Positions 1-11,355 of a DNA stretch of 64,000 bases are shown here, one piece after another. This DNA is from Stramonita haemastoma. Taxonomy: Eukaryota; Mollusca; Gastropoda; Neogastropoda; Muricidae. The number at the start of each line of letters is the position of its first letter. Position 1 is the stretch's first letter. Under the pieces are notes generated by a model. The model was not told where the DNA came from and searched no databases. It worked only from the letters and a program-made list of their open reading frames with translations. The stretch lies in the NCBI GenBank assembly GCA_030674155.1, contig CM060317.1, positions 89,985,537-90,049,536 of the forward strand, written 5' to 3'. The position numbers and the translations under genes were made by a program.

Positions 1-660
1 TTCACACAGCTGAAGTACAGTAAAATGGCTATGACTTTTTTCTTTAAGATTCCAACTCGGGCAATCTGTTGTATGAGCAATAATTTCATTTCTATATCTC
101 TTAAATCTTTAACATAGTTTTGTGTCGCAAAACTTCAGCTATTTTAGATTTGAAGGAATATTGCAGAGTTATCTGATAGCTGGAGAATGTACCATATCGT
201 ACATAACCAATGAAGGAAAATTCCACTTTTAATCTCTATTTACTTCAGTCATTCATGTTGGTAATTGACAGGCATATAATTTTGCTTTGGGAAGACCAAC
301 AGATAAGTGCACAGATTGTGCGCTTATTGGGAACAGTCACAAGTCACCATCATGTGTGAACTTTATTTAGTAGAGGTCCAATGACAAATATACACACTGA
401 CTGTTAACTTCAAATAATTCTGGTTGAAATAGTATTTTTCAGAAAACAGTTGTGGAGAAAGAAAAAACAAAGCGCAGGTAACCAGTTACAACTTATATCA
501 TGGCTCTGATAGCTGAGATTTCAATTCTATCATTCAGACTTATTCAAAATAAGGACAGAGTAGAGCACTGTTTAAGAGTTAAAGATTATATGTCTCTTTG
601 GAATAAGTGGGGTGGAATCCACCTTTGAAAAGAGCCATTAAGATGAAAGGTAGGGGAGCT
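1..660. other. gene-free AT-rich sequence
   Basis: No coding frame, repeat copy or RNA gene could be recognised here. The sequence is AT-rich and non-repetitive within this window. Confidence 0.5.
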
Positions 661-961
661 TAGAGGAGGGGAAGGTGTGTGTGTGTGTCTGGTGTCATGT
701 GTCAGGACATCAAAGTCTGACACTCAGACCTCTGCAGTGATTGTCGCCAACTCTCTGGCCTTGCCTATCTCTGCAGGATTACTGTTGATATTTCACACGC
801 TTTCTCTTCCACTTTGCATTTCTGTTTGGTTTCGTTTGTCTGACAGAAAATGGGGCACTTTTTTAATGTTTGTGTGTGCAGGTCCTCAAGGAGTGTATGT
901 GCAGAGTGTTTTTTTGATTTTGCTTTACTCATCTATTTTGTTTTATTCTTTACTTTTGAAG

Positions 962-1030
962 AAAATGGAATACACTGTGATTTTTACGTCCAGTCCCTGT
1001 GCAATTTTTAAAATAATGTATCATCTTTTT
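962..1030 (-). repeat. S1 SINE, degenerate 3' fragment
   Basis: On the minus strand it matches the S1 3' end: the sequence around 'ggactgga' followed by an A-run and 'ttccatt'. The copy is heavily decayed and has lost head and core. Judged by comparison with the full copies at 52.1 and 54.0 kb. Confidence 0.5.
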
Positions 1031-1102
1031 GAGTGAATTGAAAATTTAGGCCTGCAGATGCCTGGATTGCCCTCATATTGTATTATAAAACTTGTGGGAG
1101 AT

Positions 1103-1195
1103 CAGACATGCCATTTAAAGATTATGCTATTTATTGTGGTGGGTTACAAAATACATACCCAGCATGCGCCCTGTACATGCAGAGGAATGGGATCC
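1103..1195 (+). repeat. S3 SINE, central fragment
   Basis: It shares 'tttaaagat', 'atttat' and 'catacccagcat' in the same order and spacing as the middle of the full S3 copy at 3.7-4.1 kb. Neither the tRNA-like head nor the hairpin tail is present. Confidence 0.5.
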
Positions 1196-1451
1196 ACCTG
1201 GCTCAGCTTGGGAAAGGGACAGGGCCTGGAACATTGAGGGCTGTGCTCCTCTGTCTCCTTTGGAAGTTAGGGGAGAGAGGAGGAGGGGGGGGGGGGGGAG
1301 GAGGACCAGAAGCAGCAGCAAGAAGAAGAGGAGAAGAAAAAGAAGAAGAAGAATAACAATAACAGTAACAACAACAAACAAACAAGAAAACATTAAAAAA
1401 AAAAAAAGACAGTGAGAAAGACAACAATAACGATAATGAAATTTTATTTTT

Positions 1452-1503
1452 TGAGGGTAGTAGAATAAGTGCAAGACTTTTTTTTTTTTTACATCCAGCC
1501 CAG
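1452..1503 (-). repeat. S1 SINE, 3' end fragment
   Basis: Minus strand: '...gggctggatgt', an A-run, then 'gcactta ttcta', the S1 3' end. It abuts a long (GA)n run on the 5' side, as several other truncated S1 copies abut microsatellites. Confidence 0.5.
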
Positions 1504-1518
1504 GGGAGAGAGAGAGAG

Positions 1519-1595
<77 letters not shown>

Positions 1596-1609
1596 GAGAG
1601 AGAGAGAGA

Positions 1610-1675
<66 letters not shown>
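1504..1675. repeat. (GA)n followed by (AC)n microsatellite
   Basis: About 107 bp of imperfect GA dinucleotides pass directly into about 65 bp of AC. Open frames over it (Arg-Glu, Thr-His, Leu-Ser, Cys-Val) are artefacts. A G-run follows at 1695-1707. Confidence 0.97.
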
Positions 1676-1676
<1 letters not shown>

Positions 1677-2375
1677 CAGAACTTTTTTTTTTGGGGGGGG
1701 GGGGGGCTGAGGGGAGTGGGGCCGCGGAATTGAAGGAAATCATTGCCAAAGCAAAGCGAAGCGAAGTGAGGGAAGAAGGAAGGAGGGAAGGAAGGGAGGA
1801 AGGCAGCAGTGAAAATTGATCGCTAAACCAACAGTTTGACTAGTGCTGCTTTTGTCTTGTGTCACGTTCGCACCGCCATGCCAGGCTCGGGGAGTTAAGG
1901 TCAAACCGTGCTGACACTTTCTCAAATACCGCTCTTAGCCAATTACCGCCACTACGAGTGTCCCTGCAACTGGCTTTTTCCTTCTTCTTTTTTCTATCGA
2001 CTCTTCATCCTCCGCGTGCCTGAAAAAGAGTTTATAAACGTACCCGCTTATTTTAAAGGGAGGTTTTTGTGTCTACAACCGTGTCATCATATTCTGAACA
2101 GCTTTTGATCATCTATGCCTAATATGCCTTTCATCTGTGTGCTTTCCTAGTTTCTTTCTGTCTTGTATTTTCTTTCTTTCCTTCGTTTATTCTGTCTTTC
2201 TTTCGCTCTTTTCTCTCTTTTTTATTTTTGCAAATCTTTATTTTGAACCTGTATTCCTTTTCCCCAATTTTGACTCTTTGCACCTGGTATTTTGTTCTCT
2301 TACTAAACGGTTTTAGACTGCCGTAAATTTATCGGTCACAGGTTTTCAATTTAAAACAAAGTGGACGACATCTGC

Positions 2376-2522
2376 AGTTTCTTTCTGGGTAAAAAGGCAG
2401 GAGAATGGACCAAGACGGCAGAAAATAGACAAGAAAGAGGTGACAGGAAGGAAAAGAACAAGGCAGATACAAAGAGATGGACAGAAAAGAGGGAATTCTA
2501 GCACAGAATTTCTAGAAGGTGG
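2376..2522 (+). repeat. R5 dispersed repeat, 3' part
   Basis: Contains the R5 sequence with 'aaaaaggcaggagaatgg', 'aggtgacaggaag', 'gaacaaggcag' and 'gaattctagcacagaattt'. The same blocks occur in order at 5.2, 13.7, 27.2, 30.6 and 41.1 kb. No protein frame is conserved, so this is a noncoding dispersed repeat of unknown class. Confidence 0.75.
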
Positions 2523-2553
2523 GAGAGAGAGGAGAGAGAGAGAGAGAGAGGAG

Positions 2554-2624
<71 letters not shown>

Positions 2625-2625
2625 G
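2523..2625. repeat. (GA)n microsatellite
   Basis: Nearly pure GA dinucleotide run with a few GGAGA interruptions, directly after the R5 copy. Confidence 0.97.
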
Positions 2626-3027
2626 AGGGAAAGACCCTGCATGCTATCTGTTTGTTCTAGTCACCACAGACAGGCGCCACCCTAGCCCAGAGTGAAGGAG
2701 TGTGATCTGAATGAGTTCTGATATTACACACCGTTGTTGATTCTCCCTTGAAATGGTTCATCCTTCATCAGCTAGGCCTAGCAAAAATAGTGTTCCTTTC
2801 TCTTTGGTATACTTCAATGTTTGTTTATATGTCTATGTCTTCCTTGTGCGCTTTTTGCATAACCTGTTGTTGCTTTCGCCTTTCTTATTGATAGTTTGGT
2901 TTTCTTGTTTTTGTTTTTCTCCTTTTCTTCCCTTTAGTTTTTTTTCTCTTCTTTTTCTCATTTCTCCTCTTTTTCTCCTTGTTTTCTTACACGTACTGTT
3001 CTCTTCCTTCTCCTTTGTCGTTGTCCT

Positions 3028-3181
<154 letters not shown>

Positions 3182-3689
3182 TTCCATAGTAGTAATAGCT
3201 TTTCTGTTGCCTGTACAAAGGAAAGCTACGAAGACAAAAAGGAAGTACAAAACTTTTTATAATGTTTTGAGGATACATGCACATGACACTTTTTTATACT
3301 CAATAGGCCTATGCATTGTACTCAGTTAACTCAATTTCAGCCATTCAGTCACAGACGGAATCTAGCTGCCTCTTTTTTTCTTTCAATTTAGAAGATGTAC
3401 AACAGTGGGGACAAGAGAATAAAACAGTATCTTGGTTTATGTCTCACATTAAAACACTAACTCTTTTAAACAGTCAGAAAAAGAATAGGAGATTTAACTA
3501 GGTGGATGTCCTTCCTTCTCACTGCTTAAAAGAGCTGAAAAGATTTAAGTTTACAAGATGATTTAGCCATCTTGCTTTTATTAGCCCATTAAAAAGAAAG
3601 GCACCAAGTTTGTCTACACTTACCTGTTATCCAGCCTACTCCGCTACCTATGTTGGCTTTCTGGCCCATTATCAAATCAGCCACAGGGG

Positions 3690-4078
3690 CTAAACCTATA
3701 ACCCAGTGGTTAAGACTGTTTGATTTCAATCCCATGGGTCCATTTAGTCATAGGTTCAAATCTTGGCGGCGTCTGGTGAATTAAAGGTGGGTGTTTTTTT
3801 ACCATCTACGAGATCAACTGCAAGTGCAGGCCTGGTTAATTCCCTTTGGGTATATACACATGCAAATGATCAAAATATGCACTTTAAAGATCTTGCAATT
3901 TATGTCTGTGTTCATTCAGTTACAGAAGCGTGAACATACCCAGCATACATCCCTGCAGTCGGAACACGGCTACCTTGAAGGTGGGCAAAAACGGTGCATA
4001 CAGAAAATCTGGCCAGTGGTAAACCTCGAGCTCTGGCCAAGGAACAACAAAGTCAGCACAACACCCTGTCAGAAAATG
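3690..4078 (+). mobile_element. S3 SINE, near full length
   Basis: A tRNA-like head spans about 3695-3770, with an A-box-like 'cccagtggttaagac' and a B-box-like 'ggttcaaatc'. The spacing suits a class II (Leu/Ser-type) tRNA with a long variable arm. A body with 'tttaaagatcttgcaattta' and 'catacccagcat' follows. A tail 'gtcggaacacggctacc...gaggtggg...aaacctcgagctc...aaggaac' ends near 4070. The tail occurs alone about ten more times in the window in both orientations. SINEs with Pol III promoters are non-coding and depend on LINE machinery; the partner LINE is not identified. Confidence 0.7.
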
Positions 4079-4254
4079 TCCACCAGTTCAGGTTTTCCTG
4101 ACCCTGCTTGTAAGCTGCTTGTTGATTGGTCGTTGACATGTTCACGTCACGTTGTGGTGGTGATCGCCATTGATAGCCAGTTTTGACAAGTAGAGGAGAT
4201 GAACTTGTTTGATGAGGTAAGGGTTAGGGGAAAAAGGGAAACTGTGGATGAGTG

Positions 4255-4480
4255 TTTGCGAGGTCTTTTCCTGAATCAGCCCTGGCCTTAGCTCAGGGTG
4301 TACAGGCAGAAGAGTGAAGTGTTTGCTGACCACCAGCAGGCTACATACACTGTTGGAGGAGCAGCATTGAGGCAGGCACGTTCATACACTGAACTAATAT
4401 TGAGCCAGGCATTGCGTGTGCCTGGATAATCGGGAGGAAGGGCGGGTTAACAGTCCCGGCCAATGTTGCTGCCTGATATC
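4255..4480 (+). repeat. R7 dispersed repeat, copy 1
   Basis: Positions 4283-4453 are identical, base for base, to 17993-18163 (171 bp). A third, diverged copy is at 14.13-14.40 kb. Diagnostic strings are 'gagtgaagtgtttgctgacc' and 'aggcattgcgtgtgcctgga'. No tRNA-like head or protein frame was recognised. The class is unknown. Confidence 0.85.
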
Positions 4481-4653
4481 TGAAGACACCACATAGCAAG
4501 GTAAATTTGCTTGCTTTTTCCAGGCTTTCTTCACACTTTTAGATCAAGGGTCAGCAGAACACCAACAGTGACAGAGAGAAATACAAAGCTATTAAATCAT
4601 CGTTATTAACCACATGTAATGACAATGAGTCATAAATATTCAAGGATCTCATG

Positions 4654-4705
4654 TGAGTGAGTGAGTGAGTGAGTGAGTGAGTGGTGTGTGTGTGTGTGTG
4701 TGTGT

Positions 4706-4749
<44 letters not shown>

Positions 4750-4841
4750 TGTGTGTGTGTATGTGTGTGTGTTTGTGTGCCCCAGTATGCATGTGGGAGC
4801 TTGTGGGCAAGTGCCTCTGACACATGTGTTGGCGCCCCTGC

Positions 4842-4894
<53 letters not shown>

Positions 4895-4908
4895 TGTGTG
4901 TGTGTTCA
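4654..4908. repeat. (GTGA)n and (GT)n microsatellites
   Basis: A short GTGA array (4654-4682) passes into GT (4683-4770). After about 70 bp of mixed sequence a second GT run covers 4843-4905. Confidence 0.95.
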
Positions 4909-5157
4909 CGTGCAGTTTTGTGGTATCTTTTGAAAACATAATATCTCTGTAGCATTGGTAAAAGTAGTACAGTATCTGTCATGTAAACATTAATTTTTCT
5001 CTAAAAATGAGCATTTACTAAAGCTCCTTGTCACAGACATGTGTTTGCAAGATATAAGGGTAGTCTGAAATTTGCCATTTTGACTTTAAAGTTTATAATA
5101 TTTGCATTGTATATCTGGAGTTCTTTTCATGTATGTATTCATCATTTCAAATGTGGG

Positions 5158-5437
5158 AGACCTGTCAGTTATAATAACACCACATCTTCTGGAAATTCTG
5201 TGCTAGGAATTCCCTCGTTCTGTCCTCTCTTTGTTTCTGTCTTGTTTCATTTACGCACGTCACCTCTTTCTTGTATAGTGTTTTGCCTTCTTGGTCTATT
5301 TTCCTGCCTGTTTTCCAGAAAGACTTAACATATAACAATTCTCTCCCATGTCATAGGAGGATGCGCTAGGCATGACTTGTGAAATGTTGAACAGCAGTGC
5401 AACTATTCACTCCTATGACAGACAACAGTAGCTGTTG
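5158..5437 (-). repeat. R5 dispersed repeat
   Basis: Reverse orientation, reading 'gaattcctagcacagaattt', 'gtgacgtgcg', and a decayed form of the R5 palindrome region near 5370. It ends with the 'tgtcatag'-type segment that starts other R5 copies. Confidence 0.75.
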
Positions 5438-5639
5438 TTTGAGGATTTGAAGAAAAAGAATTTCATTATTTATCAGTTCAGGAAACAGACGCACCTGCTA
5501 AACACGTTGGTTCAAGGACTAGTGTAATGTAGTTAAGTTACTTGAAATTTTTCTGTGTAACTAGAAAGAAATTGGATTTGGGAGAAAACAAATTAGGAGG
5601 AATAAAGGGCGAGAAACACACAGTAGTGCTTTATGAAGG

Positions 5640-5900
5640 ATGTATCATGTTCTGATCAGGGCCTACCCCCTGTGTGAATCAGCAGTGTGTTCCATACACT
5701 GTCGATCCATACACTTCCTCCATTGTCACGTCACGTCTTCCTGCTCTCTGCTGATGGTCAGAGTCAACATTGCTGCTCACCTCCTCCTCCTGTTTGCCAT
5801 TAGATGGGGACTCCTGTTCCATCCCTCTCTGTTTACTGGTCAATGCATTCAACACTTGTCTCTCTGCCCCAGTGGCACGATTTTCCTCTGTATCTAGATG
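5640..5900 (+). repeat. R6 dispersed repeat, copy 1
   Basis: Shares with 16.2-16.6 kb and 19.5-19.8 kb the ordered blocks 'tgtgttccat', 'tcacgtc', 'gctgctcacctc', 'ctcttgtttgccattagatg', 'tgcattcaacacttgtctct' and 'gccccagtggcacg'. No conserved reading frame. Unclassified. Confidence 0.7.
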
Positions 5901-6059
5901 TGGGCACGCTTTCCAAGTCTTAAAAATCGACTAGACATTTAACGATTGCTTTCCATGTTTTATAATGGCTGGATTCATTTCTGAGATTGGGGTCTTGTTT
6001 CCCTTTACCTTCATGTTTGATTCAACTTAAAAGATCAGAGTTCAACTTTGTTAAATTTG

Positions 6060-6178
<119 letters not shown>

Positions 6179-6489
6179 CTTTATTTTGTTTATCTTCATC
6201 GCTGTTTTGTATTTGATTGGGGCAATGGCCGATATCAATTAAATTTCCGAGTTTCTCTCTTTCTCTCTCATTCTCTCTGTGTTGTAATGTACTTGAAGCA
6301 ATTTTTTGGTTACTCAAACATCCATTTTGTTCACAGAAGCACGTCTGCAGATATGGAGTCTTAATCTTAAGAGAGGCTTCATTAATGTTGACAGACAGGT
6401 GTAAAACTGGATGCCTGTTTCTTGTCCTCTTGATTTTTGTTGGCTTTTTTTTTCTTGAAGCAGCACCACCAACAGCTTCTTGCTTCTGC

Positions 6490-7205
6490 TGAGAATGAGA
6501 ATGAGAAAGTTTAATGCCGAAATACCATAGCTAATCTAATAGTTTGCTTTGTACCAATAGAAAACTACACAGTTTTGCTACCTGTGAGAGTTACTTTTAA
6601 TTTTGAATATCTGTAACTAGTCAAGATCTATTTAATAATTAGGTAAAGTGAGAATAATGATGATCTGTTGGTGTTTAAAAGAGACCCATCTGTGCTGTTT
6701 TGTGACTGAATGGTACAATGATTCATCAGAATAAAGTTGAATAGTCTATTGTTTTGTGAGTTATTGTTTCTTGTTGTTTATTTGCTTTACGGCGGATTCT
6801 TTTGGCCACCAAATTAAATGAATAGGTATGCTTTGGAACCCAGCAAAATATTTTTTCCTGCTTTTTGTAAGGGTATCTAGTGCTGATTTTGTTCTTGTGT
6901 TTTATATCATCATTGAAACAAAATAGACGGGAATTCCGATTTTGATAACCTTGCTGTTCTGCTCAGAATGTTTTAATTTTTAATTTGTAGTCTATTCAAA
7001 GCTGTATTAAATGGAGCGCTGCTTGTGCTGTACACTACACGTTTTATTCTTCTCTCTTTCTCAGCTATCGAAACATTCTCACCATTACCTTTTTTTTCTT
7101 TTTCTATTCTTGCACGATCAAAGTAACCATTTCTCATCATACACTCTGGATTAATTTTTTTACGACTCTCCCAAATTCAGGACGTGTATTGCCTCATCAA
7201 TAATC
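6490..7205. other. gene-free AT-rich sequence
   Basis: Non-repetitive AT-rich DNA. No exon, SINE or other element was recognised. 'aataaa' hexamers occur, but these are expected by chance at this composition. Confidence 0.45.
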
Positions 7206-7222
7206 ATGAGCCATAAACCACT

Positions 7223-7316
7223 GTATGTATGTATGTATGTATGTATGTATGTATGTATGTATGTATGTATGTATGTATGTATGTATGTATGTATGTATGT
7301 ATGTATGTATGTATGT
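7223..7316. repeat. (TATG)n microsatellite, left arm of split array
   Basis: About 94 bp of perfect ATGT tetranucleotide. The same tetranucleotide in the same phase orientation resumes at 9043-9091, on the far side of the LINE. The two are therefore probably one array split by the insertion. Confidence 0.95.
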
Positions 7317-7376
7317 TTGTTTTGTTTTGTTTTGTTTAATGTCCTTCACTACTTGGTGATATAGACACACCCGCAT

Positions 7377-7555
<179 letters not shown>

Positions 7556-7558
<3 letters not shown>

Positions 7559-9042
7559 CAGAAGAGATCTTACTGGGGAAGAATATATAACCTCAGCAAC
7601 TGATGTTATGAACTGCTGAGAGTTATACAAAACTTCTTGAACAGTGGCATATCTTTTTTTAATATCTAATCCTCTCCTTTTAAAAAGGTCAATAAGAATT
7701 GGGCAATCAAACAATAAGTGGTGGATTGAAAGAGGTTGAGAACAGCAACATGACACGTTTTTAGAATATTTGGTATTCCATGCATTCAACCTCAGTTTAT
7801 ACATTAAAATTTCTAGTTTACGTGAACATGAAATACGTTCAAAATGTGATGTCTTCATTTTGGAATGCATTCTATTCATCAATCTTGCACTAATTTCATA
7901 CGAGGACAATACAAGATTGGAATCAAACGTTTCAATACTACGATCAGAGGCACCTTGTTTTGCTAATGAATCAACCAACTCATTCCAATAAATTCCACAG
8001 TGAGAAGGGACCCAACATAAAGTTATCTGAATCCCTCTACTTGCAATACAATGTATCAAAAATTTAATCTCAAATATAATATCCGTCCTTATTTTCCCTT
8101 GCCAATTATTTAGTGCCTGCAATACTGCTTTTGAATCAACACAAAAAAGTATGTGGCAAATATCAAGAGCCATATCAGACAAAAACTTCAAGGCCATAAA
8201 AATTGCAAATAATTCAGACGTAAAAATGGAAAAATGTTCTCCTAAATGAAACGACTTTTGTACTTTTAAAGCAGGAATCACAAATGCTGCGCCACTTCTG
8301 CCTGATTCCAATACAGATCCATCAGTATACACTTTTAAATAATTGGAATAATTACATTCAATGTGGCTTTTTACATCAATAGTGAGAAGATTTTGATCTT
8401 CATTCTTTTTTACATCAGTGTAATCAATGTCAAAGCTAGCTGAAATATGTTCCCACGGAGGCATTAGGGGAACCATCGGTAAATTTGGAATCGTTGCTAT
8501 GTCAATGCCAATTTCTTTCATTAATGAATTAGTATAATTTTTAATTGGCAGCAGAAATGAAATATCGCATGCTCGTTTTGGATAATCAGTGTCTTGATCC
8601 ATAAGTATTTCATCTTTTACTGAATTTGGAATAGATAGACTCCGAATCACGTACTTTGATACCGCCAATCTTCGTTGATCAGAAAGAGATAACAAATGTG
8701 CTTCTTTATAAGTATTAGCTGTGTTAGCATGTGTTGGAACACCAAGTGCTATCTTTATGGCTTTACTGTCTAAACTTTGTAATTTTTTAAGCAGATAATC
8801 TGCAGCAGAAAAATAAACTTCTTGTCCATAGATTAATTTTGAGCGTACTAAAGATTGAGCCAAATGTATCAGTGTTTTAGTATCTTGACTCCATGCCTGA
8901 AAACTTATTACTTTTAAAAAGTTCAGTCTTTTTCTAGCCTCGGTTATTAAGTGGTCGATGTGCATCTTCCAGCTCAACTTTCTAGTTAAAATTACGCCTA
9001 AGAATTTTACATATGATTTATACTTAAGCACTGTTCCTTCTA
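7556..9042 (-). CDS. LINE ORF2 C-terminal part: RT thumb-side region, RNase H, CCHC-like motif (partial)
   Basis: The codons before 9042 (an Ile-His-Thr-Tyr repeat from an ATG at 9106) are translated microsatellite, so the element's own frame starts at about 9042 without a start codon. The first ~130 residues match the post-RT region of I/Jockey-group LINEs ([25 protein letters not shown]). A type I RNase H domain follows: YTDGS (Asp near residue 261, numbering from the 9106 ATG), Glu in [12 protein letters not shown] (~297), Asp in [11 protein letters not shown] (~322), then WVPSHCG and NELVDSLAK with the last Asp (~374). The C-terminus has [16 protein letters not shown], a CxC...H...C zinc-knuckle-like motif usual at the end of such ORFs. 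No stop interrupts the frame. The protein cannot retrotranspose alone because the polymerase core is missing. Confidence 0.85.
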
Positions 9043-9091
9043 ATGTATGTATGTATGTATGTATGTATGTATGTATGTATGTATGTATGTA
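9043..9091. repeat. (TATG)n microsatellite, right arm
   Basis: About 49 bp of ATGT tetranucleotide, directly at the 5' end of the LINE on the minus strand. Confidence 0.95.
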
Positions 9092-9095
9092 GCTG

Positions 9096-9275
9096 TGAGG
9101 AACCACCGGCTTCTTCCCTCCCCTGCTTGTGTGATCATCCTAGCTTAGCTGAACGAGAGTTCTCATCTGGAGCCCCGGGAAGGGCAATTAACTGTGATAG
9201 GTAGGTATTAGCGCGATGGCCTCCCCTCTATCCCTGATCACAGGACGATGGCTGTACAGTGATGGGCGGCCATGA
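9096..9275 (+). repeat. R8 dispersed repeat
   Basis: Contains 'gggaagggcaattaactgtg', 'ctccc', 'ccctgatcac' and 'acgatggctgt', in the order seen at 15.2, 20.6, 25.0 and 28.1 kb. Confidence 0.65.
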
Positions 9276-9348
9276 TGAATGAATGGCGTGGATTATTCCA
9301 TACAGCTTCATCATTATAGACATGGCTACTACTACTGCTGTGTTTTTT

Positions 9349-9375
9349 GTTATTATTATTATTATTATCATTATT

Positions 9376-9418
<43 letters not shown>

Positions 9419-9423
9419 CCATC

Positions 9424-9496
<73 letters not shown>
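9349..9496. repeat. stacked trinucleotide arrays (ATT)n-(ATC)n-(AGT)n
   Basis: ATT at 9349-9370 changes to ATC at 9377-9418 and then AGT at 9424-9496. The triplet register is retained across the first boundary. Confidence 0.95.
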
Positions 9497-9504
9497 TGCA
9501 CACG

Positions 9505-9612
9505 AAGTCAGAATGCCGCTACCGTAGCGGTGGGCAACAGCGGTGGCAAACGCAAAAACCTCACCATTGATGAACCTCGGGCCCGGAGCTCTCGCCGAAG
9601 AACAAAAAAAAT
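9505..9612 (+). repeat. S3 SINE tail
   Basis: 'gaagtcagaatgccgctacc', 'gtgggcaa', 'aacctcaccattgatgaacc', 'ggagctctcgccgaagaac': the S3 tail module without head. Confidence 0.8.
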
Positions 9613-9635
9613 GTTGCTGCTACTGCTGCTGATGA

Positions 9636-9983
<348 letters not shown>

Positions 9984-10065
9984 AGTCAAGTCAAAGTCAA
10001 AATTGTATTTCCAGATGGTACTTGAGTAAGCAAAAAATTTGCTTTTCTTCATTGAGCCATCTATC
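9984..10065 (-). mobile_element. LINE/retroposon 3' end fragment
   Basis: The reverse complement reads 'gatagatggctcaatgaaga', 'gcttactcaa', 'gtaccatctggaaata' and a TTGAC-rich tail. It matches the 3' end of the insertion at 13.15-13.25 kb on the plus strand. The 3' tail abuts (GA)n. Confidence 0.65.
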
Positions 10066-10625
10066 TAGAAAAAAACAACCAAATAAAAAACAAACAAGGT
10101 AACAAAAATGAGACAGCAAGCAAACAAGCAAAATACAACAAAAAACCACCTAAGATATATTTAACTACAATATTGCTGTAGTTAAAGGATAATGCGAGTG
10201 TGTGTACGTGCATGCATGTGAGCACGCCCGCCTGTGTGTGTGTGTGTGTGAGTGTGCATGCGTGTGTGTGCGTGTGTTTGTGGGTGCGTGAACTTAATGA
10301 CTGATGTAGATCTTACAAACAAGCTAGCAAAGAACCCTACAAGAATATCCCATATTTGTAGTGATTTTCATTATCATTATCGTTGTTGTTGCTATTGTTG
10401 TTGACGATGATGCTGTTTTTAATTATTTGAAGGCCAGTACATCATACTGCTTTGTATCGTTCTGAAGTTTAATTTGGCAAAATGCCGATGTTTAAGCTCA
10501 TGTCAGCTTCAAGAACTCTTTCTTGAATGAATAACGGTAATGTCTTTGGATAAAGAAACCGATCGCTGTTTTTCTTTCAAAAACAGAACTAGGCACACAC
10601 TGACTAGTACAGACACTGGTTGTTT
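10066..10625. other. gene-free sequence with imperfect GT tract
   Basis: A-rich sequence, then an irregular GT/CGTG tract at about 10197-10290, then unique sequence. No exon recognised. Confidence 0.45.
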
Positions 10626-10627
10626 CA

Positions 10628-10745
10628 CCTGATACCCGTAGTCGGATTACAGCTACCTTAGAGTGGGCGGGAAAACGGTGGAATTCGCACAATCTCACGA
10701 TTTGGTGAACCCTGGAACTCGGAGCTCTATCGGAGGAACAAAACA
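10628..10745 (+). repeat. S3 SINE tail
   Basis: 'gtagtcggattacagctacc', 'gtgggcgggaaaacggtgg', 'caatctcacgatttggtgaa', 'cggagctctatcggaggaac'. It forms an inverted pair with the minus-strand copy at 10932-11016. Confidence 0.8.
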
Positions 10746-10931
10746 GCCCCAAAACAAGCACAGGTCTACCTGGCTGTACTCAAAGGAACAAGCCAATATT
10801 ACAAACTGATGGCTCTGTAGAATAATCTTGCTCTATAAAGACAACAAATTGAAGACATTTATATAATGTTATCCAGAAAAATCGATTGAGGTTGGATTTT
10901 TTTTTCGCTCCTGGGCTAGAGAATCTAGAGC

Positions 10932-11016
10932 TTCAAGGTTCACCAATAATGAAATGTTTGCGCATGCGACTGTTTTGGCCCGCCATGAAGGTAGCTGCAT
11001 TGTGACTTCGGGGATG
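10932..11016 (-). repeat. S3 SINE tail, inverted
   Basis: The reverse complement reads 'gaagtcacaatgcagctacc', 'catggcgggcc', then 'cattattggtgaacctt'. Same module as at 10628-10745 in opposite orientation, about 190 bp away. Confidence 0.75.
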
Positions 11017-11287
11017 AAAATTCAGTTTGAAATCAAACGTGGAAGAAAAAATAAACCAGCCGTAGGTGATGGAAACAGCGGCGGCAATGGAAAACAAAAC
11101 GCTGAACAAAAGATCTGTTTCATGTACAGGAGCATTTCACAAACATAAAACGTTTTTAGGCCAGGGGTGCTTTTCTGTGTACGAAACTGGCATTCCACTG
11201 CCTAAAAGACCTGGCCAGATTCCACCACTCCTGGTTTGTTCTACAGCAGTTGCTGGTCACGCAAATTAACTTCGTGTGTTTAGCTCT

Positions 11288-11355
11288 GAAAGTGAAACCG
11301 TGCCGTGGGTTCTTTAACACGCCGTTAAGTGCAAGCTGCACATACACACTGTCAG
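11288..11355 (-). repeat. S2 SINE fragment
   Basis: On the minus strand, 'gcagcttgcacttaacgg' and 'aaagaacccacggcacgg' match the centre of the S2 copy at 44.3-44.4 kb ('agcacacgtaaaagaaccca'). Confidence 0.6.

Noticed and set aside
677..1036. 119-codon plus-strand frame with hydrophobic stretches
   Set aside because: T-rich sequence gives hydrophobic residues by composition. It also overlaps a decayed S1 SINE end on the minus strand.
4654..4990. Telomere-like or centromeric array
   Set aside because: Only GTGA and GT dinucleotide repeats; no TTAGGG units seen anywhere in the window.
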